Of a stretch of 64,000 nucleotides of DNA, positions 7,747 through 15,106 are shown piece after piece; the stretch's first letter is position 1; the number at the start of each line of letters is the position of its first letter. The DNA is from CAADGU01 sp964581605. GTDB lineage: Bacteria > Chloroflexota > Anaerolineae > Promineifilales > Promineifilaceae. Below the pieces are notes generated by a model. It did not search any database, was not told where the DNA came from, and saw only the letters and a list, made by a program, of their open reading frames with translations. The DNA is taken from contig CAZOPF010000013.1 of the NCBI GenBank assembly GCA_964581605.1, positions 1-64,000 of the forward strand. The letters run 5' to 3'. The translations under genes and the position numbers were made by a program.

Positions 7747-9759
7747 ATGAGCAAGAAATGGTTTTTAATAGTTGTGGTTGCACTCACCCTTTTACTGACG
7801 GTTTTTACCGCCAGTTCCAAAGGACAAACATCAACCAGCCCCGATTTTCCAACGATTCTGCCAACCGACCAGATCATCATTCAGTTTAGCGACCCGGCAG
7901 CCGAGGCCAGCATCTTAAACCGGACGGAGGGGCAAGAACTGCCTGCCCTGAGCCAGGCGGCAGGCGTCACTGTCACCTATGTGCGCCCCATGTCCGGTGA
8001 TGCGCATGTCGTGAGTCTGCCAACGGCCGTGCCCGCCAAAGAAGCCGCCCAAATCGCCGCCGAAATGGCCAAACTGGATGGCGTGGTGTATGCCGAACCC
8101 GACCTGATCAAGACGGTTGACGGCCGTGCCCAACGCCTCCTCCTCAACCCCGAACTCACCCCCAACGACACCCGCTTTAATGAGCAGTGGCATTACCAAT
8201 ACACAGCCAACACCTCTGAAGGCTTAAACCTGGTTAATGCCTGGAACATCTACACCGGTTCCACCAGCACCATCGTCGCTGTCATAGACACCGGCATCTT
8301 GAACCACAATGACCTGGCTGGAAAAACCGTTGCTGGCTATGACTTTATTGCTGATACCTTTGTCGCCAATGACGGCGACGGCCGTGACAATAATCCCGCT
8401 GATCCTGGTGACTGGATTGTAGCCAATGAATGTGGTTACCCGCACAGCGCCCAAGACAGCTCCTGGCACGGCACTCATGTCGCCGGGACAATTGGCGCCG
8501 CCACCAATAACAATCTCGGCGTCGCCGGCGTTAATTGGAATGCCCGCATCTTGCCGGTGCGTGTTCTCGGTAAATGTGGCGGTTATACCTCCGACATCGT
8601 AGATGGGATGCGTTGGTCGGCCGGTCTGGCTGTAACCGGCGTTCCGGCCAATGCCAACCCTGCTGATGTATTAAACCTGAGTTTAGGGGGATCGGGCAGT
8701 TGTTCTACAACTGAGCAAAACGCCATCAATGCAGTGGTAACTGCCGGGAGTGTGGTAGTTGTAGCCGCCGGGAATGACAACGCCAACGCAGCCAATTACA
8801 GCCCGGCCAGTTGCAATAACGTCATCACCGTCGCCTCCAATGACCGCACCGGCGACCGCGCCTTTTACAGCAACTTCGGCAGCGTCGTCGAAGTGACCGC
8901 ACCTGGTGGTGAAACCACCGTTTCCACCAACGGCATCCTTTCCACATTGGATACAGGCACAACCACCCCGGCCAACAGCCATTCCTACGCCTTCTACCAG
9001 GGCACCAGTATGGCCACACCCCATGTCGCCGGTCTGGCCTCTCTTATCATGGGGCTACGCCCAGGCTACACACCAGAACAGGTATTAACACTGCTGCAAA
9101 ATACAGCCCGCGTCTTTCCCGGTGGTAGTTCCTGCAACACCAGCATTTGTGGGGATGGCATCGTGGATGCTTATCAAGCTTTGAGTAATATAGATAGTGT
9201 GAGCGATAGAAAATTCCTGCTAACCCTATTTATTACCGATGAGGCTATACAACCCCCGGTGAACCCCATCGTCAATCCCGGTTTTGAAAGTGGACACACC
9301 GGCTGGACGGAGTATTCGGCTCTGGGCTATGATTTGATTATGAACCCCTTCCCCGTAACACCGCATGGCGGCAGTTGGGCTGCATGGTTAGGCGGTGATC
9401 ACAACGAAGACTCTTATATTCAACAAAGTGTTACTGTTCCCGCAGCCACGCCTTATCTATCTTACTGGCATTGGATTGATTCTGAAGATTTTTGTGGATG
9501 GGATTTTGGCAGCGTCCAGGTGAATGGAACGACAGTCAACGAGTACACATTGTGCGCCTCGGCTAATACCAATGGTTGGGTGCAGCGCACAGTAAACTTG
9601 GGCGCTTACGCTGGGCAAACCGTCTCGCTGCGAATTCGCGTCGTCACCGATTCTTCATTCGTCAGCAGTTTATTTGTGGATGATGTGGCCTTCCAGGCCA
9701 GCGCCAGCGTGCCGGCTGCATTGCCGGCTCCCGGCTACAACCCAACGGCCGCCCGGTAA
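7747..9759 (+). CDS. Secreted subtilisin-like serine protease (S8)
   Basis: 670 residues. Residues 1-27 form a signal peptide and residues 36-125 an inhibitor-like propeptide (IIIQFSDP...VVYAEPDL). The peptidase domain is about 140-475. The catalytic triad is visible: Asp181 in VAVIDTGI, His241 in HGTHVAGTIG, Ser421 in GTSMATPHVAG. The oxyanion Asn lies in AAGNDNA. Residues about 510-655 form a beta-sandwich (NPGFESGHTGWTEYS ... SYIQQSVTVP...LSYWHWIDSED ... LFVDDVAF), a carbohydrate-binding or MAM-like jelly roll common at the C-termini of Chloroflexota exoproteases. ATG at 7747 follows AAGGAGA. No cell-wall anchor is present, so the enzyme is probably released. The 27-bp hairpin at 9774 directly follows. 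Confidence 0.92.
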   Translation: MSKKWFLIVVVALTLLLTVFTASSKGQTSTSPDFPTILPTDQIIIQFSDPAAEASILNRTEGQELPALSQAAGVTVTYVRPMSGDAHVVSLPTAVPAKEAAQIAAEMAKLDGVVYAEPDLIKTVDGRAQRLLLNPELTPNDTRFNEQWHYQYTANTSEGLNLVNAWNIYTGSTSTIVAVIDTGILNHNDLAGKTVAGYDFIADTFVANDGDGRDNNPADPGDWIVANECGYPHSAQDSSWHGTHVAGTIGAATNNNLGVAGVNWNARILPVRVLGKCGGYTSDIVDGMRWSAGLAVTGVPANANPADVLNLSLGGSGSCSTTEQNAINAVVTAGSVVVVAAGNDNANAANYSPASCNNVITVASNDRTGDRAFYSNFGSVVEVTAPGGETTVSTNGILSTLDTGTTTPANSHSYAFYQGTSMATPHVAGLASLIMGLRPGYTPEQVLTLLQNTARVFPGGSSCNTSICGDGIVDAYQALSNIDSVSDRKFLLTLFITDEAIQPPVNPIVNPGFESGHTGWTEYSALGYDLIMNPFPVTPHGGSWAAWLGGDHNEDSYIQQSVTVPAATPYLSYWHWIDSEDFCGWDFGSVQVNGTTVNEYTLCASANTNGWVQRTVNLGAYAGQTVSLRIRVVTDSSFVSSLFVDDVAFQASASVPAALPAPGYNPTAAR

Positions 9760-9773
9760 AAAAATGCAGCAGG

Positions 9774-9800
9774 GGCGACGCACTTTTGAAGTGCGTCGCC
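9774..9800. repeat. Perfect 12-bp stem hairpin after the protease gene
   Basis: GGCGACGCACTT, a 3-nt loop TTG, then the exact complement. It lies 14 bp after the protease stop. It may terminate transcription, but no T-run follows, so a REP-like mobile palindrome is equally likely. Confidence 0.6.
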
Positions 9801-10021
9801 ACATTAGCCAGCCAGGTAGATTTTTTAGCGCGATTATGCGCTGCTTGGGACTTTGGCCTGCTGCCCTATGCACAAACCATCGCCGAAGTTCACCGCCCAG
9901 GCACCACAGCAACTGGTGCTGATTGATCCGGTAATGATGCTGCCGGAGATGTTGGCGGCCATTGCCCAGCTACCCGGTGGGGGCGGGAGTTCCCCCTGTT
10001 AGCGGCCGCCCGCAACCGGCG
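9801..10021 (+). pseudogene. Possible frameshifted gene relic, unknown
   Basis: Two protein-like stretches lie in different plus-strand frames: LARLCAAWDFGLLPYAQTIA at about 9823-9882, and QQLVLIDPVMMLPEMLAAIA at about 9909-9968, followed by stops. Together they look like one gene with a frameshift and no start. No family is recognised. No other gene is visible in this stretch. Confidence 0.3.
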
Positions 10022-10144
10022 CTACCAATGGCCGGATTTGCCAACAGCCACGGCCGTGTCATAGCCCGCTCGCTGCAAAATGACCGTCAGGGCGCTGGTG
10101 ATCGCCGGTTCATCATCCACCAACAAAATGCGTTTGCTCTCCAT
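10022..10144 (-). pseudogene. Response-regulator receiver remnant
   Basis: A 40-codon frame starting at ATG 10144 encodes MESKRILLVDDEPAITSALT, then VILQRAGYDTAVAV. This is the beta1-alpha1-beta2 start of a two-component receiver domain with the acidic DDE pocket. Similarity stops at an ACGGCCGT copy (10050-10057), and a stop follows after GKSGHW. The phosphoacceptor Asp near position 54, the Thr and the Lys are all missing, so the protein cannot function as a receiver. It lies 36 bp downstream of the Crp-family gene on the same strand and may once have been part of that operon. Confidence 0.75.
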
Positions 10145-10176
10145 ACCCGGCACTATAACACAGTGCCGGGTATGGA
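10140..10176. repeat. 14-bp inverted repeat between Crp gene and receiver remnant
   Basis: TCCATACCCGGCAC, a 9-nt loop, and its exact complement. On the minus strand the hairpin follows the Crp-family stop codon by 4 bp and contains the ATG of the receiver remnant in its far arm. It could end the operon transcript or mask the start codon. No clear T-run follows. Confidence 0.55.
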
Positions 10177-10180
10177 CCAA

Positions 10181-10870
10181 TCATAGGCGGCCGCCGAGTT
10201 TTGCCATATCCAGTAAAATGATTTTGCCGCGCCGCAGTTCCACCAGGTTTTGTTGGCGAAAGTCGTTGAGGATTTTGGTGACGGTTTCGCGGTGAACGCC
10301 AACGACGTTTGCCAGTTCTTCGTGGGTGCAGTGAACTTCGCGGCGCGTGTCGCGGCCATGCCAGCTACGCCGTTCATGCGAGAGCTGCACCAGGGCGGTG
10401 GCTACGCGCTCTGGGGCCGGCTTAAACGCCATGTCTGAGAGACGGCTTTCGGCCGTCAGCAACCGTGCGCCCAACATCTCTGCAACGCGAAAAGCAATGC
10501 GAGGATCGCCGAGCAGATGATTTTTCACATCTTCCCGGCTCATCAGGCACAGCAGGCAGGGAGCGGTGGCTTCGGCGTAGCTGTTGTACAACCGCTGGCC
10601 GAGCAGGGCCATTTCGCCAAAGACGGTGCCTTGTTCCAACATGGCGATGGTGAGCATACGGCCGTCTGGCGATAGATGATACAACCGTACCCGCCCTTCT
10701 TTAAGGATAAACAGCACTTCGGTTGGTTCGTCTGGGGAATAAAAAATGGTGCCTGGTGGTACCTGTTTCATGGGGGTGCGCTGGCCCAACGCCTCAATTT
10801 CCTCGTGGCTCAGGTCACGGAAAATGTCCACCATGTGCAGATATTCTTGTTTGCTCAGGTTTTCGCTCAT
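10181..10870 (-). CDS. Crp/Fnr family transcriptional regulator
   Basis: 229 residues. The N-terminal cyclic-nucleotide-binding-type beta-barrel is about 15-120 (FRDLSHEEIEALGQRTPMKQVPPGTIFYSPDEP ... VFGEMALLGQRLYNSYAEA). A dimerisation helix is about 120-145, and a C-terminal winged helix about 150-229. The recognition helix reads THEELANVVGVHRETVTKIL. The Arg-Glu pair matches R180/E181 of E. coli Crp, and Lys replaces R185. Fnr-type Glu-Ser-Arg and cluster cysteines are absent. A TGTGA-type target is therefore predicted, and a perfect one lies at 11685-11700 upstream of this operon. The start overlaps the preceding gene by 4 bp. The signal bound is unknown. Confidence 0.92.
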   Translation of the reverse strand: MSENLSKQEYLHMVDIFRDLSHEEIEALGQRTPMKQVPPGTIFYSPDEPTEVLFILKEGRVRLYHLSPDGRMLTIAMLEQGTVFGEMALLGQRLYNSYAEATAPCLLCLMSREDVKNHLLGDPRIAFRVAEMLGARLLTAESRLSDMAFKPAPERVATALVQLSHERRSWHGRDTRREVHCTHEELANVVGVHRETVTKILNDFRQQNLVELRRGKIILLDMAKLGGRL

Positions 10871-11112
10871 ACCGTTTGCAGTTGGTCAATGCGAGAAAAC
10901 AGCTCGGCGATGGTGGGGTTGCCCATGAAGATGACACGGCCGTTCCAGGTGTAGGTGGGGGTGCCGATGATAGTGGCGGGTACAATGGCCGCCGGGTCGT
11001 CCAGGTTGATGACTACCAGGGGCAGGTACGGCCGTGTCTGGTGCAATTGCTCAATCAAGGCTTGTGTCAGTTGGTTAACCGGGCAATGGGTAGCCGTGTA
11101 GATCCGTAGCAT
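10867..11112 (-). CDS. Thioredoxin-fold protein, monothiol (glutaredoxin/thioredoxin-like)
   Basis: 81 residues from ATG 11112 (a longer in-frame start at 11160 exists but adds no homologous sequence). It shows LRIYTATHCPVNQLTQALIEQL, with the active-site position CPVN keeping only the first cysteine. A middle strand LPLVVINLDDP, the cis-proline region IIGTPTYTWNGRVIFMGNP and a last helix follow. The fold is thioredoxin-like. A missing second cysteine implies monothiol chemistry, glutathione- or bacillithiol-type mixed disulfides, or a non-redox role. The stop overlaps the start of the Crp-family gene (ATGA), so the two are translationally coupled and the protein may sense or modulate redox for that regulator. 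Confidence 0.75.
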   Translation of the reverse strand: MLRIYTATHCPVNQLTQALIEQLHQTRPYLPLVVINLDDPAAIVPATIIGTPTYTWNGRVIFMGNPTIAELFSRIDQLQTV

Positions 11113-11167
11113 AACCAAAGGAGACACCCGCTGTTTATCAAAACAGCGGACGTCAGGCACTCAGCCA

Positions 11168-11614
11168 TCATCGGCGCAAACTATACCACACAAACACCAC
11201 GCCAGTTACTGCGCCATAAAGCAGATGCCCCATCAGGCTCATCAACATCGGCTGGGTGAAGGCTGCGCCAAATTGTAAACCCATGCCCATCATCAGCGGC
11301 ATGATGACCAACGGCCCCAATACCCACCAAACCCCGCCATACAGCAGGCCAAAGCCAAGGCCGGTCTGGTAACTCCGGCTTCTATCGCCAAATAACAAGC
11401 CAAACGTGGCCCCAATAAAGGCACTGATGCCCATGTGCAGGATGAACCCGACAACGGCCGAATCACTGCCAACCATGCTGGCAATCATAGGCAACATACC
11501 CATCATACCCATGAGGATGCCAAAGACCACGCCGCCAGCCAGCCCGCCAATAACGCCGGCTATGCCATGATGAACCATTTTTTTCTGTGAAGAACCTTCT
11601 AAAACTTGTGACAT
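11168..11614 (-). CDS. Small four-helix membrane protein, unknown
   Basis: 148 residues with about four membrane segments: GIAGVIGGLAGGVVFGILMGMM, AVVGFILHMGISAFIGATFGLLF, GLGFGLLYGGVWWVLGPLVIMP, and LMSLMGHLLYGAVTGVVFVWYSL. It is glycine- and methionine-rich. The short cytosolic N-terminus contains MVHHG, a possible metal-binding His pair. ATG 11614 has AAGGAG 6 nt upstream. It is the first gene of the minus-strand operon with the thioredoxin-fold protein and the Crp-family regulator, and directly follows the TGTGA palindrome. I recognise no named family with certainty. Confidence 0.75.
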   Translation of the reverse strand: MSQVLEGSSQKKMVHHGIAGVIGGLAGGVVFGILMGMMGMLPMIASMVGSDSAVVGFILHMGISAFIGATFGLLFGDRSRSYQTGLGFGLLYGGVWWVLGPLVIMPLMMGMGLQFGAAFTQPMLMSLMGHLLYGAVTGVVFVWYSLRR

Positions 11615-11657
11615 TTTTCACTCCTTTTGTTGTTGATTTTGATTGGGCAACAGGGGG

Positions 11658-11700
11658 AGTGTACATCGCGGGGCAGAAAAGTTATGTGAGGTGGCTCACA
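11658..11700 (-). promoter_or_regulatory. Crp-type operator and promoter of the membrane protein/Trx/Crp operon
   Basis: TGTGA-GGTGGC-TCACA at 11685-11700 is a perfect match to the Crp consensus. A TACACT box at 11663-11658 on the minus strand predicts transcription from about 11651. That puts the operator centre (11692.5) at about -41.5, the class II activator position. The palindrome also covers the stop codon of the upstream glycosyltransferase gene. Probable target of the Crp-family protein encoded two genes downstream, i.e. autoregulation. Confidence 0.65.
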
Positions 11701-12823
11701 AACCATCAATCAGGCGTTGATAGATTTTGGCAAAAACGGCCGTTGTCACGGGCAAACTGTAGCCAGTAACGGCCGTTTTCCTTGCCTCGTTTCGCCATTT
11801 TTCATACGCCTCTCGATCCCCCCAAATTCCGACGATCTGGCTGGCTAACAGGTCTGGGTTGTTGGTTGGCGGGCGGCAGGCGACTTCGGGCAGCAGACCC
11901 ACGGCCGTGCCCAATACGGGCACTCCACACGCCAATGCCTCTACCACCGCTACCCCTTGCGATTCATGCCGGGAGGTTTGCACATACAGGTGCGCCTGTG
12001 GGTACAGGGTGGGCATCGCGGGATAAAGGACTTTGCCGGCCCAGGTGATAGCCTCGCCCAAACCATACGACCGGGCAAGCTGCTGTAGTTCTGGTTTTAG
12101 TGGGCCATCACCGGCCAAAATGAGGCGGCTGTGGGGCACGGCCGTATACACCCGCCGCATCACCTCCAGCAACAATGTTTGCTCTTTTATGGGGGCGAGG
12201 GAGGCGGCCTGGATCAGTGTGGGCTGTGCCCATTTGGGCGTGGGGTGGGGTCGGAAGTGGTCAGTATCCACACCCAGGGGGGCCAGGTGCAGCTGCCCTT
12301 TGGGGGCGCCATGTGCCTGGCATTGGGCAAGCTGATACTGTGAACCGGCAGTCACGGCCGTTGCCCTTTGCAAAGCTACGCGAATGATGGCCCGCCGCAG
12401 CCTGGTGGCCTGGGTGCCATAGTTCAGGTCGCGGAAGTACACCAGTTCGCCGCCACCAATGCTGGTGATGACCGGTCGTTTGATGAGCATGGCGGCCAGC
12501 ACGGCCGTCAGCCCTGGTTCATCGGCCCAAAAAGCGTGCAGGAGGTGGAACGGCCGTTGCCGATGCACCGCCATTACTGCCCGCACGGCTTTCTGCCACA
12601 GGTAAAACGAATAGACCCCACCCCGCTGCCCACCGCCCAGAGCCACATGCGTCAGCCCACCAAATTGGTAAACACCTGCTTCTGGATAGCGCAGGCTAAA
12701 CACCGTCACCTCATGCGTTTGCGCCAGGCAGACCGCCAGATTTTGCAGGGCGGGGATGGCCCAATGGGCAACATCACGGCTGAAACCAGGCAGGATGAGG
12801 GCGATACGCAATGAGCCGCTCAT
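11696..12823 (-). CDS. Glycosyltransferase family 4
   Basis: About 375 residues from ATG 12823, which overlaps the stop of the upstream gene (ATGA). GT-B fold. The N-terminal acceptor domain begins LRIALILPGFSRDVAHWAIPAL; a middle part is VITSIGGGELVYFRD. The C-terminal nucleotide-sugar domain has LIQAASLAPIKEQTLLLEVM and LILAGDGPLKPEL. The signature HESQGVAVVEALACGVPVLGT carries the family 4 ExxxxxxxE-type pair (E in HES, E in VVEAL). A longer start at 12928 would add 35 residues unrelated to the family. It is co-translated with the membrane glycosyltransferase and probably adds a sugar to a lipid-linked intermediate in the cytosol. Confidence 0.9.
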   Translation of the reverse strand: MSGSLRIALILPGFSRDVAHWAIPALQNLAVCLAQTHEVTVFSLRYPEAGVYQFGGLTHVALGGGQRGGVYSFYLWQKAVRAVMAVHRQRPFHLLHAFWADEPGLTAVLAAMLIKRPVITSIGGGELVYFRDLNYGTQATRLRRAIIRVALQRATAVTAGSQYQLAQCQAHGAPKGQLHLAPLGVDTDHFRPHPTPKWAQPTLIQAASLAPIKEQTLLLEVMRRVYTAVPHSRLILAGDGPLKPELQQLARSYGLGEAITWAGKVLYPAMPTLYPQAHLYVQTSRHESQGVAVVEALACGVPVLGTAVGLLPEVACRPPTNNPDLLASQIVGIWGDREAYEKWRNEARKTAVTGYSLPVTTAVFAKIYQRLIDGL

Positions 12824-14328
12824 GGTGAAATCTGGTACAGAACCAGCGAGCCATAAGTGGCTACGGGGGTCAGCCTGGTGTGCGTTTGCAGCCAGGCGTA
12901 ATTTTGGGCCGGGCTTTTGCCCGCCCACTGGCTTTGAATGTTGTCCGGATCGAGCAGCAGGTAAACGGCCGTCCCATTTTCCATGATTTCGGCCAGATCC
13001 GTTTCAGTCAGGCTAAAAATTTCGCGGGTGTCTACGGCCGTGTAATGCTGCATCGTCGCCGTCAGGTCAAAGGCGATGAGGGTGGCGTCGGGAGGGAGGG
13101 TGGTGGCGATAGTGACGGCCGTCTCTTTCCGTTCATTCGCCCAATGGGTGAATCGGCCCACATCCCGCACTGCCCAGGCCACGCTGCCCAACAGCGCCAG
13201 GGCACAAGTGGCCAGCAGCAGCGGCCGCCAGCGCAGCGGCCGCCAGCGCAGCGGCCGCCAGCGCAGCGGCCGCCAGCGTGTGGACAGCCATTCCCAAACC
13301 CACTCAAACCCAATGCCCACCAACACCAACAGAGGCGGGTAAAAGGAAAGGGGGAAGCGCCAGTTTTGCCAGGGCACACCGGCTAAAAACAGGTAAACGG
13401 TTAAGGGCCACCCCACCAGCAATACCACCAGAGCCGGTGGCTGCCGCCGTATGGCCCACAGCCCCAACAGCCAGAAAGGGACAAGCAAGGGGAAGATATA
13501 CGCGGGGTGGAAGAAGGGGCGGGCATAAAAGTAACCGGTGGCGTATTCGTAGGAGAAACGGCCGTCGGCGTTCACCATTTCCCTTTGCAGTGCATGAGCC
13601 GGATGCCAGCTATACACTTGCAAATCACCCACATACGAAAGCTCACCGCGCACGAGATCAGCGACGAAATGTAGCCCCAAAATGGCGCCGCCCACGGTAA
13701 CGGCAATGGCCGCTGCTGTCGCCATTTGTCGCCAGGAGAAGTGAGCGGCGTGCCAGGCGAACAAGGCGCTGAGGCCCCAGGGAATGACCAGCAGGGCGTT
13801 TACCCACCGGGTAAGGACAGCCAACGCCAGGGTCACGGCCGCCCATGCCAACCATGGGGGCGATAAACGGCGCAGATAACCGGCCATCAACCAGGCCGAC
13901 AGGGTAGCCCAAAAGAGAGAGGTGGTGTCAGCCATGATGGATACGCTGGAAAGCAAGAGTTGGGCGGCTACGGCCGTCACCAGACCTGCCACCAATCCGC
14001 CCCGCCAGCCACCGGGCCGGTAAACCAGAACCAACAGATACACCAGGGGGGCAATGGCCGCCCCCGCTAACAGACTAACCATCTGTCCGGCCAATGGCTG
14101 CGAACCCATAAGCCAGGACATTAGGGCAATGAGCGCCGGAAAACCAATAGGCCAGAAAAAAGGGGGCGGTGGTTCACCGGCTAACACCGCCTGCCGCAGA
14201 TCGAGGGCATAGTGGTAGTAAGCAAAGGCATCCTGTCCATACAGACCGTCAAACTGCGTCAGGTAAACGGCCGTGAACCTGACCAGCAGAGCCGTTAAAA
14301 AAAGTAGAAGGGGAAGCCATCGCGTTAT
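12820..14328 (-). CDS. ArnT/PMT-type membrane glycosyltransferase (family 39-like), unusual start
   Basis: A polytopic protein with 9-11 membrane helices. The catalytic loop after helix 1 is QFDGLYGQDAFAYYHYALDL, with the acidic residue typical of polyprenol-phosphate-sugar transferases. This loop lies upstream of the first GTG (14187), so the real gene is longer. The frame is open to a TGA at 14332-14334 and contains no ATG, GTG or TTG in that part. GGAGAG (14335-14340) sits 6 nt before an in-frame ATA at 14328. Either AUA initiates, or a nearby ATG (14320, other frame, before a run of seven T) became frameshifted. The coordinates use the ATA. A WRPLR tandem repeat lies in the cytoplasmic loop at 13218-13277. 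Confidence 0.8.
   Translation of the reverse strand: MTRWLPLLLFLTALLVRFTAVYLTQFDGLYGQDAFAYYHYALDLRQAVLAGEPPPPFFWPIGFPALIALMSWLMGSQPLAGQMVSLLAGAAIAPLVYLLVLVYRPGGWRGGLVAGLVTAVAAQLLLSSVSIMADTTSLFWATLSAWLMAGYLRRLSPPWLAWAAVTLALAVLTRWVNALLVIPWGLSALFAWHAAHFSWRQMATAAAIAVTVGGAILGLHFVADLVRGELSYVGDLQVYSWHPAHALQREMVNADGRFSYEYATGYFYARPFFHPAYIFPLLVPFWLLGLWAIRRQPPALVVLLVGWPLTVYLFLAGVPWQNWRFPLSFYPPLLVLVGIGFEWVWEWLSTRWRPLRWRPLRWRPLRWRPLLLATCALALLGSVAWAVRDVGRFTHWANERKETAVTIATTLPPDATLIAFDLTATMQHYTAVDTREIFSLTETDLAEIMENGTAVYLLLDPDNIQSQWAGKSPAQNYAWLQTHTRLTPVATYGSLVLYQISP
13218..13277. repeat. 15-bp tandem repeat, four copies, in coding sequence
   Basis: Four exact copies of GCAGCGGCCGCCAGC. On the minus strand they encode four consecutive Arg-Trp-Arg-Pro-Leu units in a positively charged loop before a membrane helix. 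Copy number can change without a frameshift. The unit contains GCGGCCGC, a variant of the ACGGCCGT palindrome. Confidence 0.9.
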
Positions 14329-14430
14329 AAGTCACTCTCCGTAGTCAGGCTGAGGCGTGAGACTGCGCCAATCACGCCTCACGATTATTCTATCGTACCC
14401 CACCCCTTCATTTTGTGGTACAGTCCGGTC

Positions 14431-15096
14431 ATGCCCACCAGCCACCTGCACCAACTCAATGAAATTGTGGAAGCCATTGTGTTGATCAACCCGCAAAGCA
14501 TTTTGGATGTGGGCGTAGGTTTTGGCAAATATGGTGTGCTGGCGCGAGAATTTTTGGAACTGCGTGACGGCCGTGAACAATACCACACCTGGCAGCGGCG
14601 GATTGACGGCATCGAAGCCTTTGCCGATTACCTGACGCCATTGCATGATTTCATCTACGATACCGTATATGTGGGCGACGCCCTGACACTCTTGCCCACA
14701 CTGCCAGAGACGTATGACCTGATTCTATTGATTGACGTGTTGGAACATTTCCCTCGCGCAGCGGGGGTGACGCTGATACAAACTTGTTTGCAACGGGGGC
14801 GCAACCTGTTGATCAGCACACCGGGCTGGTTCATTCCCCAAGACGCCGCCTTTGCCAATCCTTATGAACGCCACCACTCGTTATGGGCACGCGCCGATTT
14901 CCAGCCCTGGGGGCCACACTGTTTTGTGCCCAATGACATTTCCCTCATTTGTGTTATTGGCCCAGCCAGCCAGGCCGTGCAGCAGCAGATGTTCACGCTG
15001 CGCCGCCGATTGAAGCGGGAGTTTGGCTTCTCACGCCATCTATATCGTCTGATGAAGCGTGAAAAGAGCGGGCCACAACCTCAGGCCAAAAGTTAA
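14431..15096 (+). CDS. SAM methyltransferase in polysaccharide region
   Basis: 221 residues. The class I fold is seen in SILDVGVGFGKYGVLAREFLE (motif I), then RIDGIEAFADY, the acidic loop VYVGDALTLLP, and YDLILLIDVLEHFPRAAG (motif II with a DVLEH signature). After this comes RNLLISTPGWFIPQDAAFANPYERHHSLWARADF. That late segment, with its HHS-x-W pattern, is typical of methyltransferases in glycan clusters. ATG 14431 follows TACAGT by 6 nt and lacks a Shine-Dalgarno, so the mRNA is probably leaderless. First gene of a long plus-strand run reaching 25236. Confidence 0.83.
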   Translation: MPTSHLHQLNEIVEAIVLINPQSILDVGVGFGKYGVLAREFLELRDGREQYHTWQRRIDGIEAFADYLTPLHDFIYDTVYVGDALTLLPTLPETYDLILLIDVLEHFPRAAGVTLIQTCLQRGRNLLISTPGWFIPQDAAFANPYERHHSLWARADFQPWGPHCFVPNDISLICVIGPASQAVQQQMFTLRRRLKREFGFSRHLYRLMKREKSGPQPQAKS

Positions 15097-15106
15097 CCAG
15101 CACCGT

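Noticed and set aside
9774..9800. Certain intrinsic terminator
   Set aside because: Perfect hairpin but no following T-run; kept only as a hairpin repeat.
13218..13277. 15-bp repeat as a replication iteron or protein-binding array
   Set aside because: It lies in frame within a membrane protein gene, and no origin genes are near.
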